Shown here piece after piece: positions 44,950 to 54,598 of a stretch of 64,000 nt of DNA. The first letter of the stretch is position 1. Each line of letters opens with the position of its first letter. The DNA comes from Paenalkalicoccus suaedae (GTDB taxonomy: Bacteria > Bacillota > Bacilli > Bacillales > Salisediminibacteriaceae): positions 1,612,001 through 1,676,000 of the forward strand of contig NZ_CP041372.2 of the NCBI RefSeq assembly GCF_006965545.2, read 5' to 3'. The position numbers were made by a program, and so were the translations under genes. The notes beneath the pieces are model-generated. The model saw nothing but the letters and a program-made list of their open reading frames with translations, was not told the origin of the DNA and made no database searches.

Positions 44950-45801
44950 ATGGGACTAGTAGTTGGAGAAATATCCTATACGAATATTCGACCGATGTTC
45001 CACTATTTAAATAGAGAGCGCTTAGCTTCTTTTTCATTTGTTCCTGCCATACCGGCAGAGTTAAATAAAAAAATGGCTGCTGGTATGATTGATGTTGGTG
45101 GAATAAGCTCTTTCGCATACGGTCAGAACATAGACGATTATCACGTGCTTGCTGATTTGTCTGTCTCTTCTTATCAGCAGGTAGGCTCCATTTTTCTATT
45201 TACTAAAAAAAAGCTAGAGGAGTTAGACGGCGAACCTATTGCTCTTACCTCAAGCTCTGCTACTTCTGTTCATCTGCTTAAAATTTTACTCAGACATTTT
45301 TATCGGGTCGAGCCACGCTTTTATACGCAGGATCCTGATTTTAATGAGATGATGGAGCGTGCATCTGCTTGCCTGTTAATTGGCGATGATGCCATTCGAG
45401 CTAAGTGGAACCACGAAGCAGAATATTTTTGCTATGACCTCGGCAAACTTTGGTATGAGCATACTGGTCTACCAATGACATACGCAGTTTTTGCTGTCAG
45501 AAAAGAAATGGCAGCTTTATACGAAGAATCGCTTGCTTCTTTATATGAGGGCTTTCACGAGAGTAAGCGTATGTGTAAAAGTAATCATTATCACGATTTA
45601 ATTACATCGATTCAAAGAGAGCACGGTGGCACATTTACATTTTGGCAAAGCTATTTTGCAAAGTTAAATCATGATTTAACAAGTGATCATTTAGATGGCT
45701 TGCACATGTATTATGATCTTGCCTACCAATATGGCTATTTATCCAAACCAGTCAAAGAAATATCGGTCTGGAACCCAGTCTCTCCCTTTCATTCCGTTTA
45801 G
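44950..45801 (+). CDS. mqnA: Chorismate dehydratase MqnA (futalosine pathway)
   Basis: A 283-residue periplasmic-binding-protein-fold enzyme that dehydrates chorismate to 3-[(1-carboxyvinyl)oxy]benzoate, the entry step of the futalosine menaquinone route. Family features: GEISYTNIRPMFHYL at the N terminus, LNKKMAAGMIDVGGISSFAYG, LTSSSATSVHLLKILL, and DLGKLWYEHTGLPMTYAVFAVR. SD AAAGGAG. The remaining futalosine genes (mqnB/C/D/E) are not in the window. Confidence 0.92.
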   Translation: MGLVVGEISYTNIRPMFHYLNRERLASFSFVPAIPAELNKKMAAGMIDVGGISSFAYGQNIDDYHVLADLSVSSYQQVGSIFLFTKKKLEELDGEPIALTSSSATSVHLLKILLRHFYRVEPRFYTQDPDFNEMMERASACLLIGDDAIRAKWNHEAEYFCYDLGKLWYEHTGLPMTYAVFAVRKEMAALYEESLASLYEGFHESKRMCKSNHYHDLITSIQREHGGTFTFWQSYFAKLNHDLTSDHLDGLHMYYDLAYQYGYLSKPVKEISVWNPVSPFHSV

Positions 45802-45815
45802 CAAGGTGGACATTT

Positions 45816-46784
45816 ATGAAACTCACGGATATATATTTACATTTACGTTCAGATATCGTAAAAATTGAAAATGAACTAGAATCCCATATTGATGCAGAAC
45901 ACCCAGACTTAAAAAGAGCATCTTCGCACCTGCTAAAAGCTGGCGGTAAACGAATTCGTCCTGTGTTTGTGTTACTGAGCGCTCAGTTTGGTAACTATGA
46001 CTTGGATCAAATCAAGCAAGTAGCGATTCCGTTAGAGCTCATTCATATGGCCTCGCTCGTTCATGATGACGTCATTGATGATGCGGAGCTTAGGCGAGGG
46101 AAGCGCACGATTAAATCAAAGTGGGATAACCGCGTAGCGATGTATACAGGTGACTATATTTTCGCCAAAGCTATAGAGATCGCGTCAAGATCCAATAAAC
46201 AAGGCGTGCATGATGTTCTATCAAAAGCTATGGTAGATATGTGTATCGGAGAAATTGAGCAAATTCGAGATCAGTTTAATTTGGACCAATCTTTACGCAC
46301 ATACCTACGTAGAATAAAGCGTAAAACGGCACTTCTTATCTCTGTAAGCTGTGATTTAGGCGCTAGGGTTGCCAATGTCGCTGATAAAGAGAGAGTAGCA
46401 TTAAAGTGGTATGGCTATTATGTTGGTATGGCCTTTCAAATCACAGATGATATTCTTGATTTCGTTGGGACAGAAAAGCAGCTTGGTAAGCCTGCAGGAA
46501 GTGATTTAATTCAGGGCAATATCACACTTCCAGCTATTTATGCCATGGAACAGGATAATTGGATTAAGCACCATGTGACCTCTTACATGCAAGATCCAAC
46601 GGGCGAATCTCCAATTAAAGAAGTTGTCAATCGCATTAAACATTCAGATGCCATTGATGCCGCGAATAAATTAAGTAATGATTATATAACAAAAGCCTTG
46701 GATTGCTTAGAACCATTAGAGGATATTCGAGCTAAACAAGCGTTATATGATATAGCGATATATATTCGCGACCGTAATTATTAA
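45816..46784 (+). CDS. hepT: Heptaprenyl diphosphate synthase component II
   Basis: A 322-residue catalytic trans-prenyltransferase subunit partnering HepS. First Asp-rich motif D84-D85-V-I-D88 with LRRGKRT, GGKRIRP near residue 45, and second motif FQITDDILDF with GKPAGSDL. The ATG at 45816 follows AAGGTGG. Last gene of the hepS-menG-mqnP-mqnA-hepT operon. Confidence 0.95.
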   Translation: MKLTDIYLHLRSDIVKIENELESHIDAEHPDLKRASSHLLKAGGKRIRPVFVLLSAQFGNYDLDQIKQVAIPLELIHMASLVHDDVIDDAELRRGKRTIKSKWDNRVAMYTGDYIFAKAIEIASRSNKQGVHDVLSKAMVDMCIGEIEQIRDQFNLDQSLRTYLRRIKRKTALLISVSCDLGARVANVADKERVALKWYGYYVGMAFQITDDILDFVGTEKQLGKPAGSDLIQGNITLPAIYAMEQDNWIKHHVTSYMQDPTGESPIKEVVNRIKHSDAIDAANKLSNDYITKALDCLEPLEDIRAKQALYDIAIYIRDRNY

Positions 46785-46815
46785 TAGGAGGGTGAAGGAG
46801 TTAATAACCCTCCTA
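46785..46815 (+). terminator. Hairpin after hepT
   Basis: Eight-bp perfect arms (46785-46792 / 46808-46815) starting at the base after the hepT stop. No T run follows, so termination would be weak. Confidence 0.4.
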
Positions 46816-46869
46816 TCTACAGCTGACTACTAAATTCTTAGTGAATTATCTTTTTTTACCAAAACTATG

Positions 46870-46898
46870 TTGTTCACTTAATTCTTTTTTGTTATACT
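46870..46898 (+). promoter_or_regulatory. Sigma-A promoter of ndk
   Basis: TTGTTC (46870-46875), 17-base spacer, TATACT (46893-46898), about 38 bp before the ndk start. Confidence 0.6.
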
Positions 46899-46936
46899 AT
46901 GAAAGGGTTTACATTACTTGATTAGGGGGAGTTTTC

Positions 46937-47383
46937 GTGCAACGTACATTTATTATGGTAAAGCCTGATGGGGTAGAGCGTCAGCTAATTGCTCCAGTTT
47001 TAGCAAAATTTCAGCAAAAAGGATTTACACTTGTAGGTGCTAAGCTTATGCAACTATCAAAGGAGCACGCAGAGGCACACTATGCGGAGCATAAAGAAAG
47101 ACCATTTTTTCCTGACTTAATCGAATTTATTACTTCCGGTCCAGTCTTTGCGATGGCTTGGGAAGGGGACGGCGTTATCGATGAGGCACGCAAGCTTATC
47201 GGTAAGACGGACCCTAAAGAAGCTGCGCCAGGAACGATTCGCGGAGACTTTGCAATCGAAAAATCCAAAAACATCGTGCACGGATCTGACTCAATTGAGA
47301 GTGCTGAAAGAGAGCTGGCTCTTTTCTTTGAGCAATCAGAATTAGTTGGAGCAAACAAACAAACATCTGTATTATCAAAATAA
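46937..47383 (+). CDS. ndk: Nucleoside diphosphate kinase
   Basis: A 148-residue Ndk transferring the gamma-phosphate between nucleotides through a phospho-His. The active-site block reads [15 protein letters not shown], with [11 protein letters not shown] at the N terminus. GTG start at 46937 after AGGGGGAG. Monocistronic, with its own promoter and terminator, as in B. subtilis between hepT and cheR. Confidence 0.97.
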   Translation: MQRTFIMVKPDGVERQLIAPVLAKFQQKGFTLVGAKLMQLSKEHAEAHYAEHKERPFFPDLIEFITSGPVFAMAWEGDGVIDEARKLIGKTDPKEAAPGTIRGDFAIEKSKNIVHGSDSIESAERELALFFEQSELVGANKQTSVLSK

Positions 47384-47388
47384 AACGA

Positions 47389-47418
47389 AGCGTTCTCCAT
47401 TTGGAGAACGTTTTTTTA
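47389..47418 (+). terminator. Terminator of ndk
   Basis: An eight-bp perfect stem (47391-47398 / 47403-47410), four-base loop, seven T. Confidence 0.93.
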
Positions 47419-47923
47419 TTTGAGTAATGATAGAAAAGTAAACGAAGACCTGTCTGACGCACTCCCTTTGTAATGCGATGCAAACACCTTCTTATTTAAT
47501 GCTGACGTATGCAACAGTAGAAGTGAAGTAGCGACTACTAGATTTAAAGGAAATGAACTATTATCTAACGCAGACGCCTTGAATATAAGGTCCTTACCTC
47601 AATTCCCATAAGAAAAGAAAGCTCCGGGTTATCACCACTATTTACAAAAAACGTGACGACAAGATTATCAGTTTGCTTTTACTAAGATATTGCAGGATTT
47701 CTGGAGGGGTGATGGCACGAAGAACAAATGCAACTAGCTAGGCCATCATCATCTCGCCTTTCTTTTCACGCAAAAATAAATGAAAGTCCTATACAACCTA
47801 TTTACCATTCCAAAAGAAACAGATAGTTTTTCGATTTGTCGGACAATTGGTAGAAGAATGCGTGATTATATGGTAAAAGTAAGAGTATAGCTTTTTAGAA
47901 ATTAGCAACTCCGAGGGAGACGA
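47419..47923. other. 505-base gap between ndk and cheR, no gene seen
   Basis: No supported open frame or known RNA on either strand. A loose inverted pair (GTGATGGC near 47710 and GCCATCATC near 47742) with a long loop is the only structure noticed. The cheR promoter must lie in or near its end, but no clear elements were found. Confidence 0.55.
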
Positions 47924-48703
47924 ATGAGAATGAATGACTACCAAGATTTTATACAAAAAATATATAAACGTACTGGGATAGACCTTTCGCTTTATAAAGA
48001 AGCGCAAATGAAGCGACGACTTACTTCTTTACGTGAAAAGAGAGGTTTTGATACCTTTCAAGGATATTATAATGGATTAGTAGAGGATAATCGGTTGTTC
48101 GAAGAGTTCTTGGACAGAATGACAATTAACGTGTCGGAGTTTTTCCGTAATAAACAACGTTGGGATATTTTAGACAAAAAAATTGTACCTAAGCTACTTG
48201 AGAATAAGGGATCTCTTAAAGTTTGGAGTGCAGCTTGTTCAACGGGGGAGGAGCCGTACACTTTATCCATCCTTTTAAGGCAGCACGTCTCACCACAATC
48301 GTTTACGATTCAGGCCTCTGACCTAGACCAATCGATCTTAGAGCGGGCTAAAAAAGGATTTTACCCAGATAGATCACTAAAGGAAGTAAACCCCTCTTAT
48401 TTATCTACATATTTTGAGAAAGAGCCGTTAGGCTATAAAGTAAAGCCGGAAATTCAAAAACCTATCACGTTTAAAAAACATAACCTGCTAGCGGACAGCT
48501 TTGATCGTGGCTTTGATTTAATTGTTTGTCGAAATGTTATGATCTATTTTACGGAAGATGCTAAAGTGAAGCTTTATCATAAATTTAGCGAAGCGCTCCG
48601 TCCTGGCGGAATTTTATTTGTTGGAAGTACGGAACAAATATTTAATCCGCAGCAATATAAGCTTGAAACAGAAGACACTTTTTTCTACAAAAAAATGGGG
48701 TAA
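47924..48703 (+). CDS. cheR: Chemotaxis protein methyltransferase
   Basis: A 259-residue CheR that methylates glutamates of chemoreceptors with SAM during adaptation. N-terminal helical domain with KEAQMKRRLTSLREKRG, then the SAM domain with WSAACSTGEEPYTLSI and DLIVCRNVMIYF. Two starts are possible (47924 and 47930), both downstream of GAGGGA. As in B. subtilis it sits ahead of the chorismate synthase gene, away from the main che cluster. Confidence 0.94.
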   Translation: MRMNDYQDFIQKIYKRTGIDLSLYKEAQMKRRLTSLREKRGFDTFQGYYNGLVEDNRLFEEFLDRMTINVSEFFRNKQRWDILDKKIVPKLLENKGSLKVWSAACSTGEEPYTLSILLRQHVSPQSFTIQASDLDQSILERAKKGFYPDRSLKEVNPSYLSTYFEKEPLGYKVKPEIQKPITFKKHNLLADSFDRGFDLIVCRNVMIYFTEDAKVKLYHKFSEALRPGGILFVGSTEQIFNPQQYKLETEDTFFYKKMG

Positions 48704-48809
48704 ATCGAATCTTTAAGGATTTAATACTTGAAAAATCATGCGAAATATTGAACAATAGGGATTAACACAGTTTAACGCATAAAAGCGATAAAGAAAGGTT
48801 GATGGAAGA

Positions 48810-49982
48810 ATGCGATTTTTGACAGCGGGAGAATCACACGGCCCTACACTAACAGCAATCATTGAAGGGGTACCTTCTCAGCTACCTTTAACAGCTGAGG
48901 ATATTAACGAACATCTAGCGAGACGCCAAAAAGGATACGGACGCGGTCGTCGCATGCAAATTGAAAAAGATCAGGTGCAAATCTTAAGCGGAGTACGTCA
49001 CGGTAAAACGACAGGTGCGCCTATTACGCTTCAAGTAGAGAACAAGGACTGGACGCACTGGACGAAGATTATGGGTGCGGAGCCTCTTTCTGAAGAAGAG
49101 GAAGCGGAAGTAAAAAGAAAGCTTACGAGACCACGCCCTGGACACGCAGATTTAAATGGAGCAATTAAATATCGCCATCGTGATATGCGTAACGTTCTTG
49201 AGCGCTCCTCTGCAAGAGAAACGACAGTAAGGGTAGCGGTAGGTGCTGTTGCGCAAGTTATCCTTAAACAATTTGGTATTGAGCTTGCAGGACACGTGCT
49301 TGAAATTGGAGATGTGAAAGCAACAACGTCAGAATTTACAACTGTTGCAGAGCTTAAAAAAGTGACGGAAGCATCCGAAGTACGTTGCATGGATGAAGAA
49401 GCTAGCGAAAAGATGAAGCAAGCAATTGACGATGCGAAGGAAAACGGAGATTCTATCGGTGGTATCGTAGAAGTTGTTGCTGAAAATGTACCAATTGGAC
49501 TTGGGAGCTTTGTCCACTACGACCGTAAGCTTGATGGAAAGATCGCGCAAGCTGTACTTTCCATTAACGCATTTAAAGGGGTTGAAGTCGGTTTAGGCTT
49601 TGAAGCGGCAAGAATGAAGGGGAGTCAAGTACATGACGAAATAGCGTACAGTGAAGAGCGAGGCTTTTACCGTATGTCTAATCGTTTAGGTGGATTTGAA
49701 GGCGGTATGACTAACGGAATGCCAGTTGTAGTCCATGGCGCAATGAAACCTATCCCTACGCTATACAAACCACTAAGAAGCGTTGACATTGACTCTAAAG
49801 AGCCGTTTACGGCGAGTATTGAGCGTTCTGACAGCTGTGCAGTACCAGCGGCTGCGGTAGTTGCAGAAGCTGCTGTTGCATGGGAGCTTGCGGATGCGTT
49901 CTTAGACAAGTTTGGTTCAGACACGATGGATGACATTAAAAAGCACTACGAGATGTACCAGGAGGAAGCGAGGAATTTTTAA
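48810..49982 (+). CDS. aroC: Chorismate synthase
   Basis: A 390-residue FMN-dependent enzyme converting EPSP to chorismate (called AroF in B. subtilis). N-terminal [13 protein letters not shown], the [12 protein letters not shown] block, [13 protein letters not shown] and the [15 protein letters not shown] region are diagnostic. Its stop overlaps the aroB ATG (TAATG). Chorismate from this enzyme feeds both TrpE and MqnA of this window. Confidence 0.96.
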   Translation: MRFLTAGESHGPTLTAIIEGVPSQLPLTAEDINEHLARRQKGYGRGRRMQIEKDQVQILSGVRHGKTTGAPITLQVENKDWTHWTKIMGAEPLSEEEEAEVKRKLTRPRPGHADLNGAIKYRHRDMRNVLERSSARETTVRVAVGAVAQVILKQFGIELAGHVLEIGDVKATTSEFTTVAELKKVTEASEVRCMDEEASEKMKQAIDDAKENGDSIGGIVEVVAENVPIGLGSFVHYDRKLDGKIAQAVLSINAFKGVEVGLGFEAARMKGSQVHDEIAYSEERGFYRMSNRLGGFEGGMTNGMPVVVHGAMKPIPTLYKPLRSVDIDSKEPFTASIERSDSCAVPAAAVVAEAAVAWELADAFLDKFGSDTMDDIKKHYEMYQEEARNF

Positions 49983-51058
49983 TGGGGCAAACGTTAACCA
50001 TTAAGAGTGCTACGCATTCTTATCAAGTTGTAATGGAAAAGGGCAGTCGCTTTCGGTTAGCAGAACAGCTTAAGCAGCATACTCCAGGTTACACAAAAAC
50101 AGTCTTGATTATCGATAAAAATGTGGCAGATCTGTACAAAGAGGATTTTTTATCCTCTTTTGCAGAAGCACCACAGGTCATAGAAGTTGCGTCTGGTGAG
50201 CGATCAAAATCATTTGAGACGTACCACCAGCTAGTAACGAAACTATTAGAGGCTGGGTTAGATCGCAAAGCTGTTGTTGTAGCAATTGGTGGAGGAGTCG
50301 TTGGCGATGTTGCTGGGTTTGTTGCTGCTACATATATGAGAGGGATTCGCTTTATTCAAGTTCCAACAACCATCTTAGCTCATGATAGTAGCGTTGGCGG
50401 TAAAACGGGAATCAACCATCCACTTGGAAAGAATTTAATTGGAGCATTTCATGCTCCATCAGCCGTACTTTATGATCCAGAGATACTTGAGTCACTTCCT
50501 GAAGCGGAGCTTCGATCAGGATTTGCAGAAGTTATCAAGCATGGATTGATTCACGATCGTGCGTTTTACACGTGGCTTGTAGATCATATTCATAGCTTAA
50601 CGGATTTACACGTTGATATGCTCGGAGACTTACTGCTTCGATCTATTAAAGTGAAAGCAGATGTAGTCGAGGTTGATGAAAAAGAACAGGGCATCCGTGC
50701 CCACCTTAACTTCGGTCACACTCTAGGCCATGCAATTGAGGCGGAATTAGGCTATGGACAGCTTACGCATGGAGAGGCAGTTGCAATCGGAATGATCTTT
50801 GCTATGAAGCTAAGTGAAAAAGTGCTTCATACAACTCTTCCAATTGACGAGACTTCGACTTATTTACAACGGCTAGGGTATGAGACATCACTTAGGAAAG
50901 GCCTTACTATAGCAGGACTTATTGATCGTATGAAGCTAGATAAAAAAGCATCAAGTGGAAACATGCAGTTTGTATTGTTATCGGAAGTTGGAATAGCGGG
51001 GCTTTATCAGGTACAGGAGGAAGTCATTGAATCGCTACTTCAAGAGTTAATTGGCTAA
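49982..51058 (+). CDS. aroB: 3-dehydroquinate synthase
   Basis: A 358-residue NAD- and metal-dependent AroB cyclising DAHP to 3-dehydroquinate. Visible: VVAIGGGVVGDVAGFVAATYMRG, PTTILAHDSSVGGKTGINH, and metal ligands in LNFGHTLGHAIE. Starts on the overlapping aroC stop. In B. subtilis aroH (chorismate mutase) follows; here the trp leader follows directly. Confidence 0.95.
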   Translation: MGQTLTIKSATHSYQVVMEKGSRFRLAEQLKQHTPGYTKTVLIIDKNVADLYKEDFLSSFAEAPQVIEVASGERSKSFETYHQLVTKLLEAGLDRKAVVVAIGGGVVGDVAGFVAATYMRGIRFIQVPTTILAHDSSVGGKTGINHPLGKNLIGAFHAPSAVLYDPEILESLPEAELRSGFAEVIKHGLIHDRAFYTWLVDHIHSLTDLHVDMLGDLLLRSIKVKADVVEVDEKEQGIRAHLNFGHTLGHAIEAELGYGQLTHGEAVAIGMIFAMKLSEKVLHTTLPIDETSTYLQRLGYETSLRKGLTIAGLIDRMKLDKKASSGNMQFVLLSEVGIAGLYQVQEEVIESLLQELIG

Positions 51059-51101
51059 AGATAAGGTGGTAATCGGTTAACGGCGAGAGAACCTCTTATT
51101 C

Positions 51102-51131
51102 TTGACATACAGGTGTCGCTCGCGTTAGCAT
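51102..51131 (+). promoter_or_regulatory. trpE: Promoter of the trp operon
   Basis: TTGACA at 51102-51107 (perfect -35), an 18-base spacer and TAGCAT at 51126-51131 (four of six). Predicted start near 51138. Readthrough from aroCB is also possible, as no terminator follows aroB. Confidence 0.6.
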
Positions 51132-51185
51132 TAGGATAATTTAGTTGAGAGAGAGTTTAGCATAGCTGAGATGAGTATAGCAGAG
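51126..51185 (+). promoter_or_regulatory. TRAP-binding site of the trp leader (KAG repeats)
   Basis: Eleven TAG/GAG triplets can be read, at 51126, 51132, 51142, 51147, 51153, 51158, 51163, 51168, 51173, 51178 and 51183. The last nine are separated by two or three bases, as required for wrapping around the TRAP ring. The first two overlap the likely -10 region and would be absent from RNA started at about 51138. Confidence 0.82.
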
Positions 51186-51195
51186 TTACATGTGT

Positions 51196-51241
51196 AGACA
51201 GTGTAAGGACACGTCTGCCCTTATTTGGCAGACGTTTTTTT
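51196..51241 (+). terminator. trp attenuator: antiterminator and overlapping terminator
   Basis: Terminator: arms ACGTCTGCC (51211-51219) and GGCAGACGT (51227-51235), then seven T. Competing hairpin: 51196-51204 pairs with 51209-51216 with one bulged base and loop AAGG, using the terminator's 5' arm. This is the classical mutually exclusive pair. Confidence 0.85.
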
Positions 51242-51330
51242 ATTCCTACGCATAGAGATTACCCCCACAATCTACTTTTTTTCTCCTCTGCCGCTTTTCT
51301 CTAAATACATTTTAGATAAGGTGGTCACCC

Positions 51331-52830
51331 ATGATTACAAAAACAAAGCAACAATTCTACGAAGAAGCATCCATGAATCGAACGGTCGCAGTGTCGGCTT
51401 CTACGGTAGCTGATACGCGTACGCCAATCCAATTATTTAATATTTGTAATGACGAAGCGAGCTTTTTACTCGAGAGTAAGGATCCTCTATCGCCATGGTC
51501 AAATTATTCCTTTATTGGACTTAATCCTAAATATTTTTTACGTGATAAAGGCGATGAATTTATTTTTTCTGATAAGAATGATCATATTCTTTTCTGTGAA
51601 AATAATTTACAGACTGCATGGGACCGTGCGATGGCAACCCTTGATGTATCGCCAACACTTCCAGACATTCCGTTCCCCGGAGGAGCGGTTGGATATTTAG
51701 GATTTGAAGGGTTTCGATTTTATGAGCCGAAAGTGAAGCGATCTTCCGAAAAGGCTCATGATGCAAGCTTTATGTTTTGTCAAACAATCTTGGCGTTTGA
51801 TCATGATAAAGAGCAGCTTACCATCGTTCACTTTCAAGAGTCGGAGCGATTAAACGCGTATGAATCAGCTGTTGATACCATTCATGGGATCTTAGCTAAG
51901 ATTGAAGAGGGAGAGGAGAAGCCCTTCCCAACAATTCCAATCGATCAAAATCAAGATATTGATGTGTATGAAGGAGTCAGCTCTAATTATACGAAGGATG
52001 GCTTTATCAAAGATGTGTTAAAAATAAAGGATTATATTGCTGCGGGTGACGTTTTTCAAACGGTATTATCTCAGCGGTTCGAGGTCCCAGTTCGATCAGA
52101 CGGACTATCTCTTTACCGAGTATTAAGGAAGGTGAATCCGTCTCCTTATTTATACTATATTCGTTTTCCTGATCAAGAGATTATTGGTAGCTCACCAGAA
52201 CGGCTTGTAAAGGTTGATCAGGACCGCCATTTAGAGATTCACCCCATCGCTGGTACAAGAAAGCGTGGAAAAGATAAGGCGGAAGATGAGGCATTGGCTC
52301 AAGACCTTCTTCACGATGAAAAGGAGCGTGCCGAGCACTTAATGCTTGTTGATTTAGCTCGTAACGATATTGGTCGAGTTAGTGAATACGGTAGTGTAGA
52401 TGTCCACGATATGATGGATATTTCGTACTTTTCGCACGTGATGCATTTAACTACTAAAGTCACAGGGATACTTAGAGAAGACGTTCATCCATTTGAGGCG
52501 CTTTTTTCTACACATCCGGCTGGAACCGTATCAGGAGCACCGAAGCTTCGGGCAGTGGAGATCATCCAAGAGCTTGAAAATATGCATAGAGGTGTCTATG
52601 CAGGCGCAATCGCCTACTACGGCTTTAATAAAGCTATTGACTCCTGTATTGCTATTAGAACGATCGTATTAAAGGATGGAAAAGCGTACGTTCAAGCTGG
52701 GGCTGGAGTCGTTCAAGATTCTATTCCAGAGCTTGAATACGAGGAAACGAGAAATAAAGCACGAGCACTGTTATATGCAGTGAAGCTAGCAGAGCAGAGA
52801 TTAGATAAAGAGGAGGTCATGAAAAGATGA
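51331..52830 (+). CDS. trpE: Anthranilate synthase component I
   Basis: A 499-residue aminase subunit making anthranilate from chorismate. The tryptophan feedback motif LLES is at residues 46-49. The catalytic half has GSSPERLVKV, HPIAGTRKRG and HPAGTVSGAPK. The ATG at 51331 follows AAGGTGG; this SD lies 90 bases downstream of the attenuator. No trpG lies in the operon, as in B. subtilis, where it is with the folate genes. Stop overlaps trpD (ATGA). Confidence 0.95.
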   Translation: MITKTKQQFYEEASMNRTVAVSASTVADTRTPIQLFNICNDEASFLLESKDPLSPWSNYSFIGLNPKYFLRDKGDEFIFSDKNDHILFCENNLQTAWDRAMATLDVSPTLPDIPFPGGAVGYLGFEGFRFYEPKVKRSSEKAHDASFMFCQTILAFDHDKEQLTIVHFQESERLNAYESAVDTIHGILAKIEEGEEKPFPTIPIDQNQDIDVYEGVSSNYTKDGFIKDVLKIKDYIAAGDVFQTVLSQRFEVPVRSDGLSLYRVLRKVNPSPYLYYIRFPDQEIIGSSPERLVKVDQDRHLEIHPIAGTRKRGKDKAEDEALAQDLLHDEKERAEHLMLVDLARNDIGRVSEYGSVDVHDMMDISYFSHVMHLTTKVTGILREDVHPFEALFSTHPAGTVSGAPKLRAVEIIQELENMHRGVYAGAIAYYGFNKAIDSCIAIRTIVLKDGKAYVQAGAGVVQDSIPELEYEETRNKARALLYAVKLAEQRLDKEEVMKR

Positions 52831-53831
52831 CACTATCTAGAATCATGACAGGACAAGCATTAAGTAAGAAAGAGGCGACAGAATTAGTTACAATCATGAT
52901 GGAGGGTTCTCTGTCTAATGAAGAAATGGCAGCTATTTTATCTGTGATGCAGTTTAGAGGATTAGATGCAGAGGAAATAGCGGGATTTGCATTAGGGATG
53001 GAACAAAAAAGTAAAAAGATCGATGTTGGATTTGATGTAATCGATACGTGCGGGACTGGTGGAGATGCTTCTGGAACATTTAATGTATCTACTGCTGTCG
53101 CAATTTTACTTAGCTCCATGCAGGTGAAAGTTGCGAAACACGGTAATAGAAGCGTGTCCTCAAAAACAGGAAGTGCCGACGTTTTAGAGAAGCTTGGGAT
53201 CAATTTCCAGCAGGGAGAAGTAGAGGCAAAGGATGCTCTGAACAAACATGGACTAACGTTTTTATTTGCCCCCCACTATCATGAAGCAATGAGACACGTT
53301 GCGCCTGTTAGAAAAGCGTTGAAGATGAAAACAATCTTTAATGTACTTGGACCTCTTACAAATCCGGCTGGAGCAAAGCGTCGCGTAATAGGCGTTTATG
53401 ACGTAGAGGTAGCTCGCAAAATGGCGGAAGCTAGTAAGTCCTTGTCTATGGAACGCGTTTTGTTTGTTGCAGGTCATGACGGACTTGATGAAATCTCTCC
53501 TCAAACTGAGACAACAATGATAGAGGTTTATCAAGGTGAGGTAACCGAATCAACCTTTAGACCAGAGGATGCGGGACTTACGAGAACAACGTTAGATGGG
53601 GCAATCGTCTCGGACGCCGAACAAAGTGCAACGCTCATTGAACAAGTATTTGCGGGTAATGCTCCTGAAAGTGCGACAAATTTAGTGTTGTTAAATGCAG
53701 GGGCTGCCTTATATGTAGCTAGAAAGGCCTCCACAATTAAAGCGGGAGTGGCGCAAGCGAAAGAAGCACTCGGAGAACAAGCAATTGCTCATCTTCAGTC
53801 AATGAGAGCAGAAAAGGAAGTGCAATCATGA
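52827..53831 (+). CDS. trpD: Anthranilate phosphoribosyltransferase
   Basis: A 334-residue TrpD attaching phosphoribosyl from PRPP to anthranilate. Signature DTCGTGGDASGTFNVST with KHGNRSVSSKTGSADVLEKLG, and GPLTNPAGAKRRVIGVY. Overlaps both neighbours by four bases (ATGA), so the whole trp cluster is translationally linked. Confidence 0.95.
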   Translation: MTLSRIMTGQALSKKEATELVTIMMEGSLSNEEMAAILSVMQFRGLDAEEIAGFALGMEQKSKKIDVGFDVIDTCGTGGDASGTFNVSTAVAILLSSMQVKVAKHGNRSVSSKTGSADVLEKLGINFQQGEVEAKDALNKHGLTFLFAPHYHEAMRHVAPVRKALKMKTIFNVLGPLTNPAGAKRRVIGVYDVEVARKMAEASKSLSMERVLFVAGHDGLDEISPQTETTMIEVYQGEVTESTFRPEDAGLTRTTLDGAIVSDAEQSATLIEQVFAGNAPESATNLVLLNAGAALYVARKASTIKAGVAQAKEALGEQAIAHLQSMRAEKEVQS

Positions 53832-54598
53832 CAATATTGGATACGATTGTTGAGAGAAAAAAGCAGGAAGTTCAATTAATAGAGATTCCTTCTGAGCGAC
53901 TAGTCGAGCGCGAGAGGCTCTCTCTTGTTGATTCGATTAAAAAGAGTCAGCACCCAATGGGAATCATCGCGGAAGTGAAAAAAGCGAGTCCTTCTAAAGG
54001 GATACTTGTACAGGATTTTGATCCACTGGCCATTGCAGAAGAATACGAGAAGCTTCAGGTAGCGGGTATTTCGGTGCTGACAGATAAAGATTTTTTCCAA
54101 GGGGACGATCGTTATTTAACAGCTATTAAAGAGGCCGTTTCGATCCCTATCTTAAGAAAAGATTTTATTATCGATCATAAGCAAGTCATGCAAGCAGATA
54201 GAATTGGATCAGATGCTATTTTGCTCATTGCTGCCATATTAGACGGTACGCAATTAAAAGAGCTTTATGAGCATGCGAGAGAGCTATCTATGGATGTTTT
54301 AGTAGAAGTTCACAACGAAGAGGAAATTGAAAAAGTAGTAACTCACATTAAGCCAGAGCTAATTGGCGTGAACAATCGAAACTTAAAAACCTTTGAAACA
54401 AGCTTAGCAAATTCAGAACGTTTAAAGCCTTACTTGCCGAAGGATGCTCTTTTTATCAGTGAGAGCGGAATAGCAACGTCTAGCGATACAGCCTTTTTAA
54501 ATCAAATTGGAGTCGATGGACTATTAGTAGGCGAAGGGTTTATGAAAAGCGACAATAAGCACGAGTTCCTTAAAGCGTTGTTTGGTGATCAGTCATGA
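53828..54598 (+). CDS. trpC: Indole-3-glycerol phosphate synthase
   Basis: A 256-residue TIM-barrel Trp[41 protein letters not shown] and the ESGI phosphate site are conserved. It is a separate protein, not fused with TrpF as in enterics. Overlaps the start of the next gene by four bases. Confidence 0.95.
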   Translation: MTILDTIVERKKQEVQLIEIPSERLVERERLSLVDSIKKSQHPMGIIAEVKKASPSKGILVQDFDPLAIAEEYEKLQVAGISVLTDKDFFQGDDRYLTAIKEAVSIPILRKDFIIDHKQVMQADRIGSDAILLIAAILDGTQLKELYEHARELSMDVLVEVHNEEEIEKVVTHIKPELIGVNNRNLKTFETSLANSERLKPYLPKDALFISESGIATSSDTAFLNQIGVDGLLVGEGFMKSDNKHEFLKALFGDQS

